From the NCBI GenBank assembly GCA_964528095.1, contig CAZGSG010000094.1, forward strand, positions 1 to 20,028: 20,028 nt of DNA, given 5' to 3'. How positions within the stretch are numbered: position 1 is the stretch's first letter; the number at the start of each line of letters is the position of its first letter. This document shows positions 1 to 6,959 of the stretch, one piece after another. The notes beneath the pieces are model-generated. The model was not told the origin of the DNA. It made no database searches and was given only the letters and a program-made list of their open reading frames with translations. This stretch comes from CAZGSG01 sp964528095. GTDB taxonomy: Bacteria; Bacteroidota; Bacteroidia; Chitinophagales; Chitinophagaceae. Both the position numbers and the translations under genes were made by a program.

Positions 1-611
1 GTATCTTTTTTGAGTTTATCCCCGCTGCCGAGATTGGTACGCCATCGCCAACACGTTTGTCATTGAAAGACGTGAAAGTAGGGGAGAACTATGCATTGAT
101 CATAAACAGCAATGCAGGTTTGTGGGGATACAATATCGGTGATACGGTAAAGTTTGTATCGGTTGATCCTTACCGGCTGGTAGTAACAGGCCGCACCAAA
201 CATTTTATCTCTGCATTTGGCGAGCACGTGATCGGGGAAGAGGTGGAACATAGTTTATTGAAAGCTGTAAAAGAAACAAATATCCATGTTACGGAATTCA
301 CTGTTGCCCCGTTTGTGAACAGTGGCGAAGGTAAATCCTATCATGAATGGTTTATTGAATTTGAAAACCTGCCGGCAGATATGCGCCAGTTTGAGGCAAC
401 TCTTGATAATAATCTTCGTGAAAAAAATACGTATTATGGTGACCTTATCAATGGAAATATTCTCACTCCATTGAAAGTAGTAGCGGTAAGAAAGAATGGA
501 TTTATTGATTACATGAAATCAATCGGTAAATTGGGAGGACAGAATAAAGTGCCACGATTGAGTAATGATCGAAAGATAGCGGATGAGTTGATGAAGTGGA
601 AGGCGAATTAG
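1..611 (+). CDS. GH3 auxin-responsive promoter family protein, 3' part only
   Basis: This is the C-terminal part of a GH3-family protein, cut by the left edge of the window. The frame is open from base 3, so the real start lies outside; the TTG at 57 is internal. Visible landmarks are FFEFIP followed by GTPSP near the edge, then YALIINSNAGLWGYNIGD and a GRTKHFISAFGEH stretch, which match the C-terminal half of the GH3 (acyl-acid amido synthetase-like) fold of the adenylate-forming superfamily. About 203 codons are present of a family that usually runs near 500. Bacterial GH3 proteins are widespread in Bacteroidota but their substrate is generally unknown; plant members join amino acids to acyl acids. 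It ends about 150 bases before dxr on the same strand. The family call is fairly firm; the function is not. Confidence 0.85.
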   Translation, partial: IFFEFIPAAEIGTPSPTRLSLKDVKVGENYALIINSNAGLWGYNIGDTVKFVSVDPYRLVVTGRTKHFISAFGEHVIGEEVEHSLLKAVKETNIHVTEFTVAPFVNSGEGKSYHEWFIEFENLPADMRQFEATLDNNLREKNTYYGDLINGNILTPLKVVAVRKNGFIDYMKSIGKLGGQNKVPRLSNDRKIADELMKWKAN

Positions 612-627
612 AAGGGGTGCTGGAACT

Positions 628-749
628 TAGATAATAGATGTTTGGATATTAGATGTTAGATATTAACACTGATAGAGGAGGTTGTACCAGTGGCGACTTT
701 CAACATCCAATATCCAGTATCCAGCATCGAACATCTTGTTTCCAGTATT
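628..749. repeat. Imperfect low-complexity inverted repeat between GH3 gene and dxr
   Basis: The left arm (about 628-666) is built from GATGTT/GGATATTAGATG words. The right arm (about 699-749) carries their reverse complement, CATCCAATATCCAGTATCC. The arms flank about 32 bases of ordinary sequence. The right arm happens to be open in the dxr frame, so an automatic start at 682 would wrongly add 27 residues to DXR. Similar low-complexity arms occur after rseP and upstream of the LacI gene. The role is unknown; an RNA hairpin or a slowly drifting dispersed repeat are both possible. Confidence 0.55.
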
Positions 750-762
750 AACTAAAACAATA

Positions 763-1932
763 ATGATTAACGAGCAAAGCATACGGCGGATTGCAATTTT
801 CGGATCAACCGGTTCGGTGGGATCGCAGGCGCTGGAGGTAATCGCATCCAACCCGGATAAATTTTCTGCTGAGGTGTTGACGGCACATAGCAACGAAGAG
901 TTGTTGATAGAACAGGCGCAAAAGTTCAAACCGAATATCGTGGTGATTGCCGATGACAGTAAATACCTGAAAGTAAAAGAAGCGCTCGCATCAACAGATA
1001 CCAAGGTATTTGCCGGGGAAAAATCACTGGAAGAAGTGGCGGGCATGGATTGTTACGACCTGATGCTGGCGGCGATCGTGGGATATGCCGGTCTGCGTCC
1101 TACATTAAAAGCGATAGAGAATGGCAAGGCGATCGGGCTGGCCAATAAAGAAACCCTGGTAGTAGCCGGTGATATTATCATGAAGAAAGCGGTGGAGAAC
1201 AGGGTGCCGATCATACCGGTAGATTCTGAGCATTCAGCCATTTTTCAATGCCTGGTTGGCGAGACCAGGAACCGGATCGAGAAAGTGATACTGACTGCTT
1301 CGGGAGGTCCGTTTTTAGGTCGCAAGCCCAACTACCTGGTAAATGTAAAACGCGAGCATGCGCTGCAGCATCCGAACTGGAGCATGGGCGCCAAGATCAC
1401 GATCGATTCAGCAACGCTCATGAATAAAGGGCTGGAGATGATCGAGGCCAAATGGTTATTTGGATTAAAGCCCGATCAGATCCAGGTGGTAGTACATCCG
1501 CAAAGTATCATTCATAGTATGGTGCAATTTGAGGATGGAAGCATCAAAGCCCAGATGGGTTTGCCCGATATGAAACTGCCGATCCAGTATGCCCTGGCAT
1601 TTCCGAAACGGATCCCTAATAAATTCCCGCGGTTTGATTTTAAAAAGATCAATACCCTCACCTTCGAGGAGCCGGATCTGCGCACATTCAAAAACCTCTC
1701 CCTGGCTATCGATGCCTTATATAAAGGAGGGAACCTGCCTTCGGTCATGAATGCGGCCAACGAGATAGCGGTCTATGCCTTTCTGCGGAACAAGATCAAC
1801 TTCCTCGATATGACTGACATGATCGAAAAAACCATGAATGCAGTCCCTTTTATCGCTGAACCCACCCTTGAAGAATACTTCGAAAGCGACGGTGAAGCAC
1901 GCAGCATTGCCGCCGATCTGATTAAACTATAG
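763..1932 (+). CDS. dxr: 1-deoxy-D-xylulose 5-phosphate reductoisomerase
   Basis: DXR converts 1-deoxy-D-xylulose 5-phosphate to 2-C-methyl-D-erythritol 4-phosphate using NADPH and a divalent metal, the committed step of the MEP isoprenoid pathway in the cytoplasm. The 389-residue product starting MINEQSIRR matches the usual family length. It shows the NADPH-binding GSTGSVG (residues 14-20), then LANKETLVVAG, the metal/substrate motif DSEHSAIFQ, LTASGGPF, and the active-site stretch HPNWSMGAKITIDSATLMNK, followed by VHPQSIIHS and NAANEIAVYAFL. The ATG at 763 is preferred over an in-frame ATG at 682, because the extra residues come from the low-complexity inverted repeat and the NADPH fold begins immediately after 763. 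It is followed by rseP on the same strand, a common Bacteroidota arrangement. Confidence 0.97.
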   Translation: MINEQSIRRIAIFGSTGSVGSQALEVIASNPDKFSAEVLTAHSNEELLIEQAQKFKPNIVVIADDSKYLKVKEALASTDTKVFAGEKSLEEVAGMDCYDLMLAAIVGYAGLRPTLKAIENGKAIGLANKETLVVAGDIIMKKAVENRVPIIPVDSEHSAIFQCLVGETRNRIEKVILTASGGPFLGRKPNYLVNVKREHALQHPNWSMGAKITIDSATLMNKGLEMIEAKWLFGLKPDQIQVVVHPQSIIHSMVQFEDGSIKAQMGLPDMKLPIQYALAFPKRIPNKFPRFDFKKINTLTFEEPDLRTFKNLSLAIDALYKGGNLPSVMNAANEIAVYAFLRNKINFLDMTDMIEKTMNAVPFIAEPTLEEYFESDGEARSIAADLIKL

Positions 1933-2239
1933 GTGAGCAGAAGTTGATCCGATGTTGGAACTTACACAGATTATCGTGTAAATAGTATAACGACATCGTT
2001 AAGAAAACAAAGAACAGCTCGATTTAAAGCTACTTTAAGAAAACAGATCAATTCTTCAAGCGGGCCCTAAAACTCACAATTCCAGCGACAACCCCCAATT
2101 CTTAACAAATTCAAATAATTTATCAGCGGTCCGGTAGTAACCAATATTTAGCAGATATTTGCAGACTATTTTCAGCAAACCTGCTAATCTGTCACAAACA
2201 GACGTGCAGCCATTAGACAAAAACGAGTAATAAAGAAAT
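1933..2239. other. Intergenic region dxr-rseP, no gene seen
   Basis: About 307 bases without a convincing ORF or RNA gene. It holds a perfect 7 bp inverted repeat (TTAGCAG at 2148-2154, CTGCTAA at 2181-2187). No perfect TAnnTTTG promoter was found, but this is the likely leader of rseP. A short minus-strand ORF here has no features supporting it. Confidence 0.5.
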
Positions 2240-3616
2240 ATGTATCTATTAGCCATCAATTGGGCATCCGTAGGCGTACAGGTCGGACAATTAATCCTGG
2301 CTCTTTCTATCCTGATCGTCTTACACGAGTTCGGTCACTATATCACAGCGCGCTGGTTCGGTTGCCGGGTGGAAAAATTCTTCCTGTTCTTTGATCCCTG
2401 GTTTGCGTTGGTAAAAAGAAAAGTTGGAGATACCGTGTATGGTATCGGCTGGTTGCCATTAGGAGGTTATGTAAAGATCTCCGGTATGATCGACGAGAGC
2501 ATGGACAAGGAGGCAATGAAACTCCCTCCGAAGGATTATGAATTCAGGAGTAAACCTGCCTGGCAGCGACTGATCATTATGTTGGGTGGTATTATCATGA
2601 ATGTGCTCGTGGCATTTCTCATTTATGCATTTGTACTGATGATCTGGGGCGAGAGCACGATCCCGAATAAAAGCGCAACCAACGGCATATGGGTCACGGA
2701 TTCACTGATGAGCAAGATCGGGTTTCAGAATGGTGACAAGGTCATTGCGGTAAATGGTGATACGGTAAGAAACTTTGATGATATACAATTAAAGGTCCTA
2801 ATTGGCGGAAAGAATGTGCTGGTGGAGCGTAATGGCGCCATGACCAACCTGGAGCTACCAACCAAACTGATTGGTATGCTGGTTAGTCGCAAGGATAAAA
2901 GAAGAACATTGATCGCGCCGCGCGTACCATCTTATGTGGGACTGTATGATAGCAAGGATACCTCATCGCTTGGCAAAAAAGCAGGATTGCAGCAATTTGA
3001 CCGGGTGATCTCGGTTGATGATAAGCCGATACAATTCATGGATGAGATCAATACCGCGGCAGCTACACATAAGAACGGAGAAGTGCCGGTGAAAGTACTA
3101 AGGGGAACCGATACGTTGTCATTTGTCAATAAGGTGAATGGTGATGGCAGGTTGGAGATCCCGATGTTGAGTTATGATCAATACGATAGTCTGGGTGTGT
3201 TTGAAGTAGTAAGAAAAAAATATGGTTTTTTTGCGGCGTTTCCTGCGGGCGTCAGCAAGGCGGGAGATAAACTGAGTTCCTATATTGATCAGTTCAAACT
3301 GATACTGAATCCAAAAACGGAAGCATATAAAGCAGTAGGGGGATTCAAAGCGATCGGCTCTGTGTTTCCTACCACCTGGGACTGGGAATCATTCTGGAAC
3401 ATTACCGCATTCTTATCTGTGATACTGGCATTCATGAACCTTTTGCCAATCCCGGCATTGGATGGCGGGCATGTGATGTTTACTTTATATGAAATGGCCA
3501 GTGGTCGCAAACCCAATGAAAAATTCATGGAGTATGCGCAGATGGTGGGTATGATCCTGTTGCTGGCATTGATGTTGTATGCGAATGGGAATGATTGGTT
3601 TGGATGGGGGAAGTAA
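2240..3616 (+). CDS. rseP: RseP-type site-2 intramembrane zinc metalloprotease
   Basis: Inner-membrane M50 site-2 protease, which cuts transmembrane segments of anti-sigma factors and remnant signal peptides. The 458-residue protein has the HEFGH zinc motif at residues 29-33 inside the first membrane segment, and a second membrane segment near 115-135 (GGIIMNVLVAFLIYAFVL). Two PDZ-like periplasmic stretches follow, around residues 150-215 and 235-295. The C-terminal zinc-ligand motif is NLLPIPALDGGH, followed by a last hydrophobic helix. Length and order fit the RseP/YaeL group. The start at 2240 places the first helix directly at the N terminus. Adjacent dxr is the usual partner. No sigma or anti-sigma gene is adjacent; the sigma gene 2.5 kb away is on the other strand. 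Confidence 0.95.
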   Translation: MYLLAINWASVGVQVGQLILALSILIVLHEFGHYITARWFGCRVEKFFLFFDPWFALVKRKVGDTVYGIGWLPLGGYVKISGMIDESMDKEAMKLPPKDYEFRSKPAWQRLIIMLGGIIMNVLVAFLIYAFVLMIWGESTIPNKSATNGIWVTDSLMSKIGFQNGDKVIAVNGDTVRNFDDIQLKVLIGGKNVLVERNGAMTNLELPTKLIGMLVSRKDKRRTLIAPRVPSYVGLYDSKDTSSLGKKAGLQQFDRVISVDDKPIQFMDEINTAAATHKNGEVPVKVLRGTDTLSFVNKVNGDGRLEIPMLSYDQYDSLGVFEVVRKKYGFFAAFPAGVSKAGDKLSSYIDQFKLILNPKTEAYKAVGGFKAIGSVFPTTWDWESFWNITAFLSVILAFMNLLPIPALDGGHVMFTLYEMASGRKPNEKFMEYAQMVGMILLLALMLYANGNDWFGWGK

Positions 3617-3624
3617 GGTCAAAA

Positions 3625-3764
3625 GTCAAAATTAAAAATTAAAAAATAGTGTCCTTGATTTGGACATTCTTTAAATGTATTGGAATGAGATAAAAAGTAT
3701 AAGTTCAAAAACGAATTCAAACTCGAGGCCTGTTGGTTTTGATTTTTGAATTTTTAATTTTGAA
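3625..3764. repeat. A/T-rich imperfect inverted repeat before ssrA
   Basis: The left arm GTCAAAATTAAAAATT (from 3625) and the right arm (about 3742-3764, ATTTTTAATTTTGAAT) are near-perfect reverse complements flanking about 95 bases. The right arm contains the TAnnTTTG element proposed as the ssrA promoter. Confidence 0.55.
3733..3762 (+). promoter_or_regulatory. Candidate Bacteroidota-type promoter of ssrA
   Basis: TTG at 3733-3735 and TAATTTTG at 3755-3762 are separated by 19 bases. This matches the Bacteroidota primary sigma consensus (-33 TTG, about 19 bases, -7 TAnnTTTG). The -7 element ends 11 bases before the mature tmRNA 5' end at 3774. Confidence 0.6.
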
Positions 3765-3773
3765 TTTATTTCC

Positions 3774-4143
3774 GGGGCTGCTTTGGTTTTGACAGCATAG
3801 ATCTTTGAGAGTGTAAGCATGTCGTGCGTTGGATAATTAGCACGTTAATCTGAATATTCAAACTTCAAATGGCAATACTCAGTATGCCATGGCTGCTTAA
3901 TCAGTGATTAGGTAGTCATTAGGGCCGCTTGGGCAGGTTGGTCTGTTACCAGCCCCGCCGCCGACTCAAAACAAACACAGAATGCTGCAACCGAAGGCTG
4001 TGACGGTTGCTTAAGACCATCCAGCTAAGTGATACATTGGTTTGTTCGTTTCCTGTGTATTGCCGACAAGCAATAATGAAATAAACATGTAGAAAGCTTT
4101 TGAAGGATATGTTTGGACAGGGGTTCGAGTCCCCTCAGCTCCA
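3774..4143 (+). ncRNA. ssrA: Transfer-messenger RNA (tmRNA)
   Basis: tmRNA rescues stalled ribosomes and tags the unfinished protein for proteolysis. The 5' end GGGGCTG (3774-3780) pairs with CAGCTCC (4136-4142) over seven pairs with one G-U. The T arm AGGGGTTCGAGTCCCCT sits just inside it, and the D-like TTTGGTTTTGACAGC follows the 5' end. The tag reading frame at 3871-3900 runs from a GGC resume codon to TAA and encodes GNTQYAMAA, with the AA ending expected of tmRNA tags. The discriminator A is followed by CAT, so the CCA end is apparently added after transcription. The length of about 370 is normal. It has its own promoter and terminator. Confidence 0.95.
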
Positions 4144-4147
4144 CATC

Positions 4148-4224
4148 GCCCGCCGAAGCTCCCCCGGCTAAGTTTACAAATTAAGTACACTTTCCGGGGG
4201 AGCGAAGGAGGGCTTTTTTGTTTT
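4148..4224 (+). terminator. Rho-independent terminator of ssrA
   Basis: The stem arms GCCCGCCGAAGCTCCCCCGG (4148-4167) and CCGGGGGAGCGAAGGAGGGC (4194-4213) pair with a few mismatches around a 26-base loop. TTTTTTG follows. The outer part resembles the CCCGCCGAAGC arm of the REP-like palindrome at 8441-8466 (read on the other strand). Confidence 0.85.
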
Positions 4225-4380
4225 AGTTCTCTTTATTTTCATCCGTTTTAGATAAGTTGTTTCGAAGCGACTTTAGCATGATCGCGGTTCGATACAGCTT
4301 ATTCTGGTATTTGGTTGCTGATCTATTGGTCCAGTTATTTTATGTTTTGGATGTTAATGTCCTTCACATATGTTGCCATC

Positions 4381-4412
4381 GTGCCAGGCTATAATTGGTT
4401 ATAGCCTGGTAC
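4381..4412. repeat. Perfect 11 bp hairpin with TTGG loop
   Basis: CCAGGCTATAA (4384-4394), loop TTGG, then TTATAGCCTGG (4399-4409). The stem extends outward through one G-T and two more pairs. No T tract follows, so it is not a classical terminator. It lies in a gene-free stretch about 160 bases past the ssrA terminator. Confidence 0.7.
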
Positions 4413-4621
4413 TTACGTTACGGGCAGAACATGGCTATCGCGCGTCATCAGGACAAGACTGAATAATAAGGCCATTTTCAATAAGGAAAACGAATACTTT
4501 CCGCAGGAAGAACGGCTCCTTGAAAATGAGTATTCTATTAATTTGCCCGCTCAATACTATTTGAAAGGCAAGACGCGCAAAACTGGATCAATATCATTAA
4601 TCCGTTTCGTTCTTTATTAGT
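4406..4621 (+). pseudogene. Possible decayed C-terminal fragment of an outer-membrane receptor
   Basis: An open plus-strand frame without a start codon, preceded by TAG and ending in TAG near 4618-4620. Its end reads LENEYSINLPAQYYL, then KTRKTGSISL. This recalls the last strands of a TonB-dependent receptor subfamily (a YS..LP.Y motif, then K.TG.ISLDIQN), but the expected DIQN sequence is missing and no upstream barrel is present. The resemblance is from memory only and could be chance. Confidence 0.2.
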
Positions 4622-4830
4622 ACTTGGATCGCCTGGATCCGATAAATTCTATTTCGTCATTCAGCATGTAATCAAACAGCATTTTTTCGTTTTACACTAC
4701 TTCACATTTATTTCTGGTCAAATATTTTTTTTTGACTTAGAATACGCTCTGTTCAGGGCTCGGTTTGTTGGAAGTAAAATGTTCCTGCGCTTATCTACAA
4801 CATGAATCTCTTGAATAAAAAGATTAATTA
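4622..4830. other. Gene-free A/T-rich spacer
   Basis: Many stops in all frames, homopolymer T tracts (for example near 4727-4734), and no hairpin or RNA gene that I recognise. With the flanking remnants it forms part of the 930-base stretch between the ssrA terminator and the clpP stop that has no intact gene. Confidence 0.4.
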
Positions 4831-5160
4831 TCATAAAGTAGAGGAAGCTGGTGGCTTTTTGTTCGCATCAGTAAATTGTTTTTGCAATAGCTGTAGTTCG
4901 CTTTTTAACTTTTCTAACTGGTGCTGATTTTTTTTATTGTTAGTAGATCCAAACTATAAGGGTATGCCAGCTGCCAGAATTGAAATGATAGGGGCAACTA
5001 ACTAATGGTATCTGCCAGCGGGAAAGCTCGAAAATCCTCTCATTATATTCCTTGTGATAGCATCTGCTGAAACGGCACGATTTAATCTGGTTATTGAGTT
5101 TCTGTCAGATCTTAGTTTAAGATTGGTACCGGCTTTAACGAAACCCCGGGAACTATGCCC
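4831..5160 (-). pseudogene. Degenerate ORF downstream of clpP, interrupted by two TAG codons
   Basis: Read on the minus strand in the same frame as clpP, the DNA after the clpP stop stays open for about 110 codons except for two TAG codons near 4953 and 5000. The part between and after them reads LVAPIISILAAGIPL (a membrane-like segment), then FGSTNNKK and a heptad-like coiled stretch QLEKLKSELQLLQKQF. It ends at TGA (4831-4833). Each TAG is one G-to-A change from TGG. This suggests a decayed small membrane-anchored coiled-coil protein, but no start codon or family is recognised and chance cannot be excluded. Confidence 0.3.
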
Positions 5161-5829
5161 TTATGACGTCGGGTGCTGTTTAAACCCAATACTCTCCCGG
5201 GTTTTGTCTGAAACCTGAAAATGAATTTTATTCTGGACCTCATCCAAAGAGATAAGATCGTCGGTATCTCCTAATACCTCATCGATGAGGCCATACTGTT
5301 GGGCTTCAATGCTGTTCATAAACCGGTCGCGGCGGAACATCTCTTCTATTTCTTCCCGGCTATGACCGGAAAATTTGCCTATCAGGTAAAAGATCTGATT
5401 TTGCAGTCGTTCCTGTTCTTTATAGGCAATACGTACGTCCTCCGTATATCCTTTGGCGCCCCCACCGGTAGGATGCATATGAATGGTAGCATGCGGCAGG
5501 GCATAACGCTGCCCTTTCTGCCCCGCCGTCAGCAGAACGGTGCTCATACTGCCGCAAAAACCCATAGCTATCGTGACTACCGGTGATTTTAGCTTCCGCA
5601 TGGTATCATAGATGGCAAAGCCTCCATACACGATGCCGCCCGGGCTGTTGAGGTAGAGCATAATAGGATTGTGATTTTCGCTGTCAAGGTAGAGGAACTG
5701 CGCCACGATAAGATTGGCTACATTCTCGTCTATGGCTGTTCCCAGGTACACAATCCGCTCTTTCAGCAGCAGGCTATAGATATCGTAGGCTCCCCGGGTC
5801 GAGCTGTCGATGACGGTTGGAATGATCAT
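5161..5829 (-). CDS. ClpP-type serine peptidase encoded with a sigma factor
   Basis: A ClpP-family peptidase subunit, expected to form a cytoplasmic barrel fed by a Clp ATPase. The 222-residue protein shows RGAYDIYSLLLKERIVYLG, LNSPGG (60-65), and GFCGSMSTVLL with the nucleophile at Ser94. His119 lies in HMHPTGGG and Asp168 in RRDRFM. The spacings of 25 and 49 residues equal those of E. coli ClpP (Ser97-His122-Asp171), so it should be active. After the catalytic His it has PTGGG where classical ClpP has QPLGG, and it has extra C-terminal residues. No clpX or clpA lies next to it. Its ATG is one base after the TGA of the preceding small gene, implying translational coupling to the sigma/small-protein pair. 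It is probably a second, specialised ClpP, though whether the genome also has the usual clpP-clpX pair cannot be seen. Confidence 0.9.
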   Translation of the reverse strand: MIIPTVIDSSTRGAYDIYSLLLKERIVYLGTAIDENVANLIVAQFLYLDSENHNPIMLYLNSPGGIVYGGFAIYDTMRKLKSPVVTIAMGFCGSMSTVLLTAGQKGQRYALPHATIHMHPTGGGAKGYTEDVRIAYKEQERLQNQIFYLIGKFSGHSREEIEEMFRRDRFMNSIEAQQYGLIDEVLGDTDDLISLDEVQNKIHFQVSDKTRESIGFKQHPTS

Positions 5830-5830
5830 A

Positions 5831-6088
5831 TCAGAAGAATATAGTTTTTAATTGATGGGCAAATGCGGGTTCCTCCAACAGCTGCCGGTAAATTCCTTCT
5901 ATCCTGTCACGTTCTTTCTTTCGGCTATACAGCCGGATCAGCCGATGAGCCAGGCGCTGTGCCTCCACTTTTTCAGCCAGTGCATTATTCATCAATAACT
6001 GCGCTTCAAAGCGCTTGCCTTCCTCTTCGCTAAACTGACGGAAAAGGTATTGATCGATCCGGGCAATCTCATTCAGGTCAATGCGCAT
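5831..6088 (-). CDS. 85-residue helical protein in the anti-sigma position
   Basis: Unnamed protein between the sigma factor and ClpP genes. It starts 11 bases inside the end of the sigma gene and ends one base before the clpP start. The sequence has no cysteine, no signal peptide and no membrane segment, so it is neither a zinc-type nor a membrane-anchored anti-sigma factor. The segment IDQYLFRQFSEEEGKRFEAQ followed by LAEKVEAQRLAHRLIR resembles the short N-terminal helical segment that begins many Bacteroidota anti-sigma or FecR-like proteins (I..YL.GELS.EE...FE..L). It is highly charged and probably all helical. A role as a soluble partner or antagonist of the sigma factor, or as an adaptor or substrate for the ClpP, is inferred only from gene order. 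Confidence 0.75.
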   Translation of the reverse strand: MRIDLNEIARIDQYLFRQFSEEEGKRFEAQLLMNNALAEKVEAQRLAHRLIRLYSRKKERDRIEGIYRQLLEEPAFAHQLKTIFF

Positions 6089-6587
6089 AGATTTCTGTTA
6101 TTTTTATTTCCTTCCGGACTTTCTCCAGACATTTATATTTCTGTACGGTTGCTGATCTTCTTCCCTTAAACCCGAATCGGCCGGCAATATGATCCATCGA
6201 GCAATGGTCGTAATAAAAAGCTTTTAAAAGCTCCAGACATTTCTTCCCGCTCTTTTGAAGAGAATCCAGCAATTTATTCTCCCTTTCTTCTGTGTTCGTA
6301 TCTTCCGGCGTTGCCGCTTCGAACCCTTCGGGAAGTGACAGCATCGCCGCCCCCTTCTTCCGGGTATGCAGCCAGCAGATTTTCGCTGTGCCCAGCAGAT
6401 AGGCCCTCGGGGAGGAATGAAGCTGCAGCTTTCCAGCCTTCTCTTTTTCCAGGTAAATCAGTAAAGCATCATGGAAGCTGTCTTTAGCCTCTTCAAGACT
6501 TCCACCCATCCGCCGGACCATCCGTGCGAAATCGGGAAAACTTTCTCTGTACAGCTCGATGATAGATTCATCATATTGTAGGGTCAT
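6078..6587 (-). CDS. ECF-like RNA polymerase sigma factor
   Basis: A 169-residue sigma-70 family protein of ECF size that would direct RNA polymerase to a small regulon. The region-2 part runs roughly residues 5-75 (IELYRESFPDFARMVRRMGG, then EEAKDSFHDALLIYLEK). A linker rich in acidic residues follows (about 90-105). The region-4 helix-turn-helix is at about 115-163, with CSMDHIAGRFGFKGRRSATV leading into QKYKCLEKVRKE. It is the first gene of a three-gene unit and overlaps the next gene by 11 bases. A 9 bp hairpin immediately upstream can cover its Shine-Dalgarno sequence. Family assignment is confident; the signal it answers is unknown. Confidence 0.88.
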   Translation of the reverse strand: MTLQYDESIIELYRESFPDFARMVRRMGGSLEEAKDSFHDALLIYLEKEKAGKLQLHSSPRAYLLGTAKICWLHTRKKGAAMLSLPEGFEAATPEDTNTEERENKLLDSLQKSGKKCLELLKAFYYDHCSMDHIAGRFGFKGRRSATVQKYKCLEKVRKEIKITEIYAH

Positions 6588-6592
6588 ACAAG

Positions 6593-6623
6593 TACCTTTT
6601 TTAATAAAGTGTCTAAAAAGGTA
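6593..6623 (-). promoter_or_regulatory. Hairpin covering the ribosome binding site of the sigma gene
   Basis: In the mRNA (minus) sense, TACCTTTTT (6623-6615) can pair perfectly with AAAAAGGTA (6601-6593) across a 13-base loop. The second arm contains AAAAAGG, the best Shine-Dalgarno candidate, about 8 bases before the ATG at 6587. Folding would block initiation; a factor or temperature that opens it would allow translation. As DNA it is also a 9 bp inverted repeat that could bind a protein. Confidence 0.55.
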
Positions 6624-6959
6624 GGATAATCACCCGAAAATGAAACATATTTTCTAACAAAAAGCGGATTAGGGTCGTCCGGATCACTTAAATCCGGTGT
6701 ATAATGGATCTGGTGAGGAATCAGAGACATCTTCGCAACAATCCTGTGTCTGCATATCATCTGTAAAACAGAAGACTAACGACAACGGGATATTAATAAT
6801 AATTCGGTATGAATTATTTGTCAAAAGCGTAATGCTGTTTATCTTTTTTATTGACGCATTTTTAACGGATGAAAATCGTAATCGCTCAACTCTGAATTTT
6901 TGAATTTAATCTTCTTTCACGAGTGACATCATTTCTTCCCAATCATCAACATCAACAAA
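6624..6959. other. Divergent intergenic region, sigma unit / GDPD gene
   Basis: Contains a 6 bp inverted repeat CCGGAT/ATCCGG (6679-6697) and the first copy of the GDPD-flanking direct repeat (6711-6790), then A/T-rich sequence leading to the GDPD start. The ORF beginning MYNGSGEES (6697-6903) covers the direct repeat and has no other support. No perfect TAnnTTTG promoter was found for either direction. Confidence 0.45.
6711..6790 (+). repeat. Direct repeat flanking GDPD gene, copy 1
   Basis: About 80 bases that align with 7934-8014 at roughly three-quarters identity by eye. The shared core is GAGGAATCAGRGACAT, followed by TCGCAACAA and GTGT. This copy lacks the terminator-like T run of copy 2. 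Confidence 0.55.

Noticed and set aside
682..762. N-terminal extension of DXR
   Set aside because: The 27 residues come from the low-complexity inverted repeat, and the NADPH fold begins right after the ATG at 763.
5161..5829. Inactive ClpR-like protein, because HMHP does not match HQP by the proline
   Set aside because: Aligning from the LP before it keeps the histidine in register, and both triad spacings equal E. coli ClpP, so the triad is intact.
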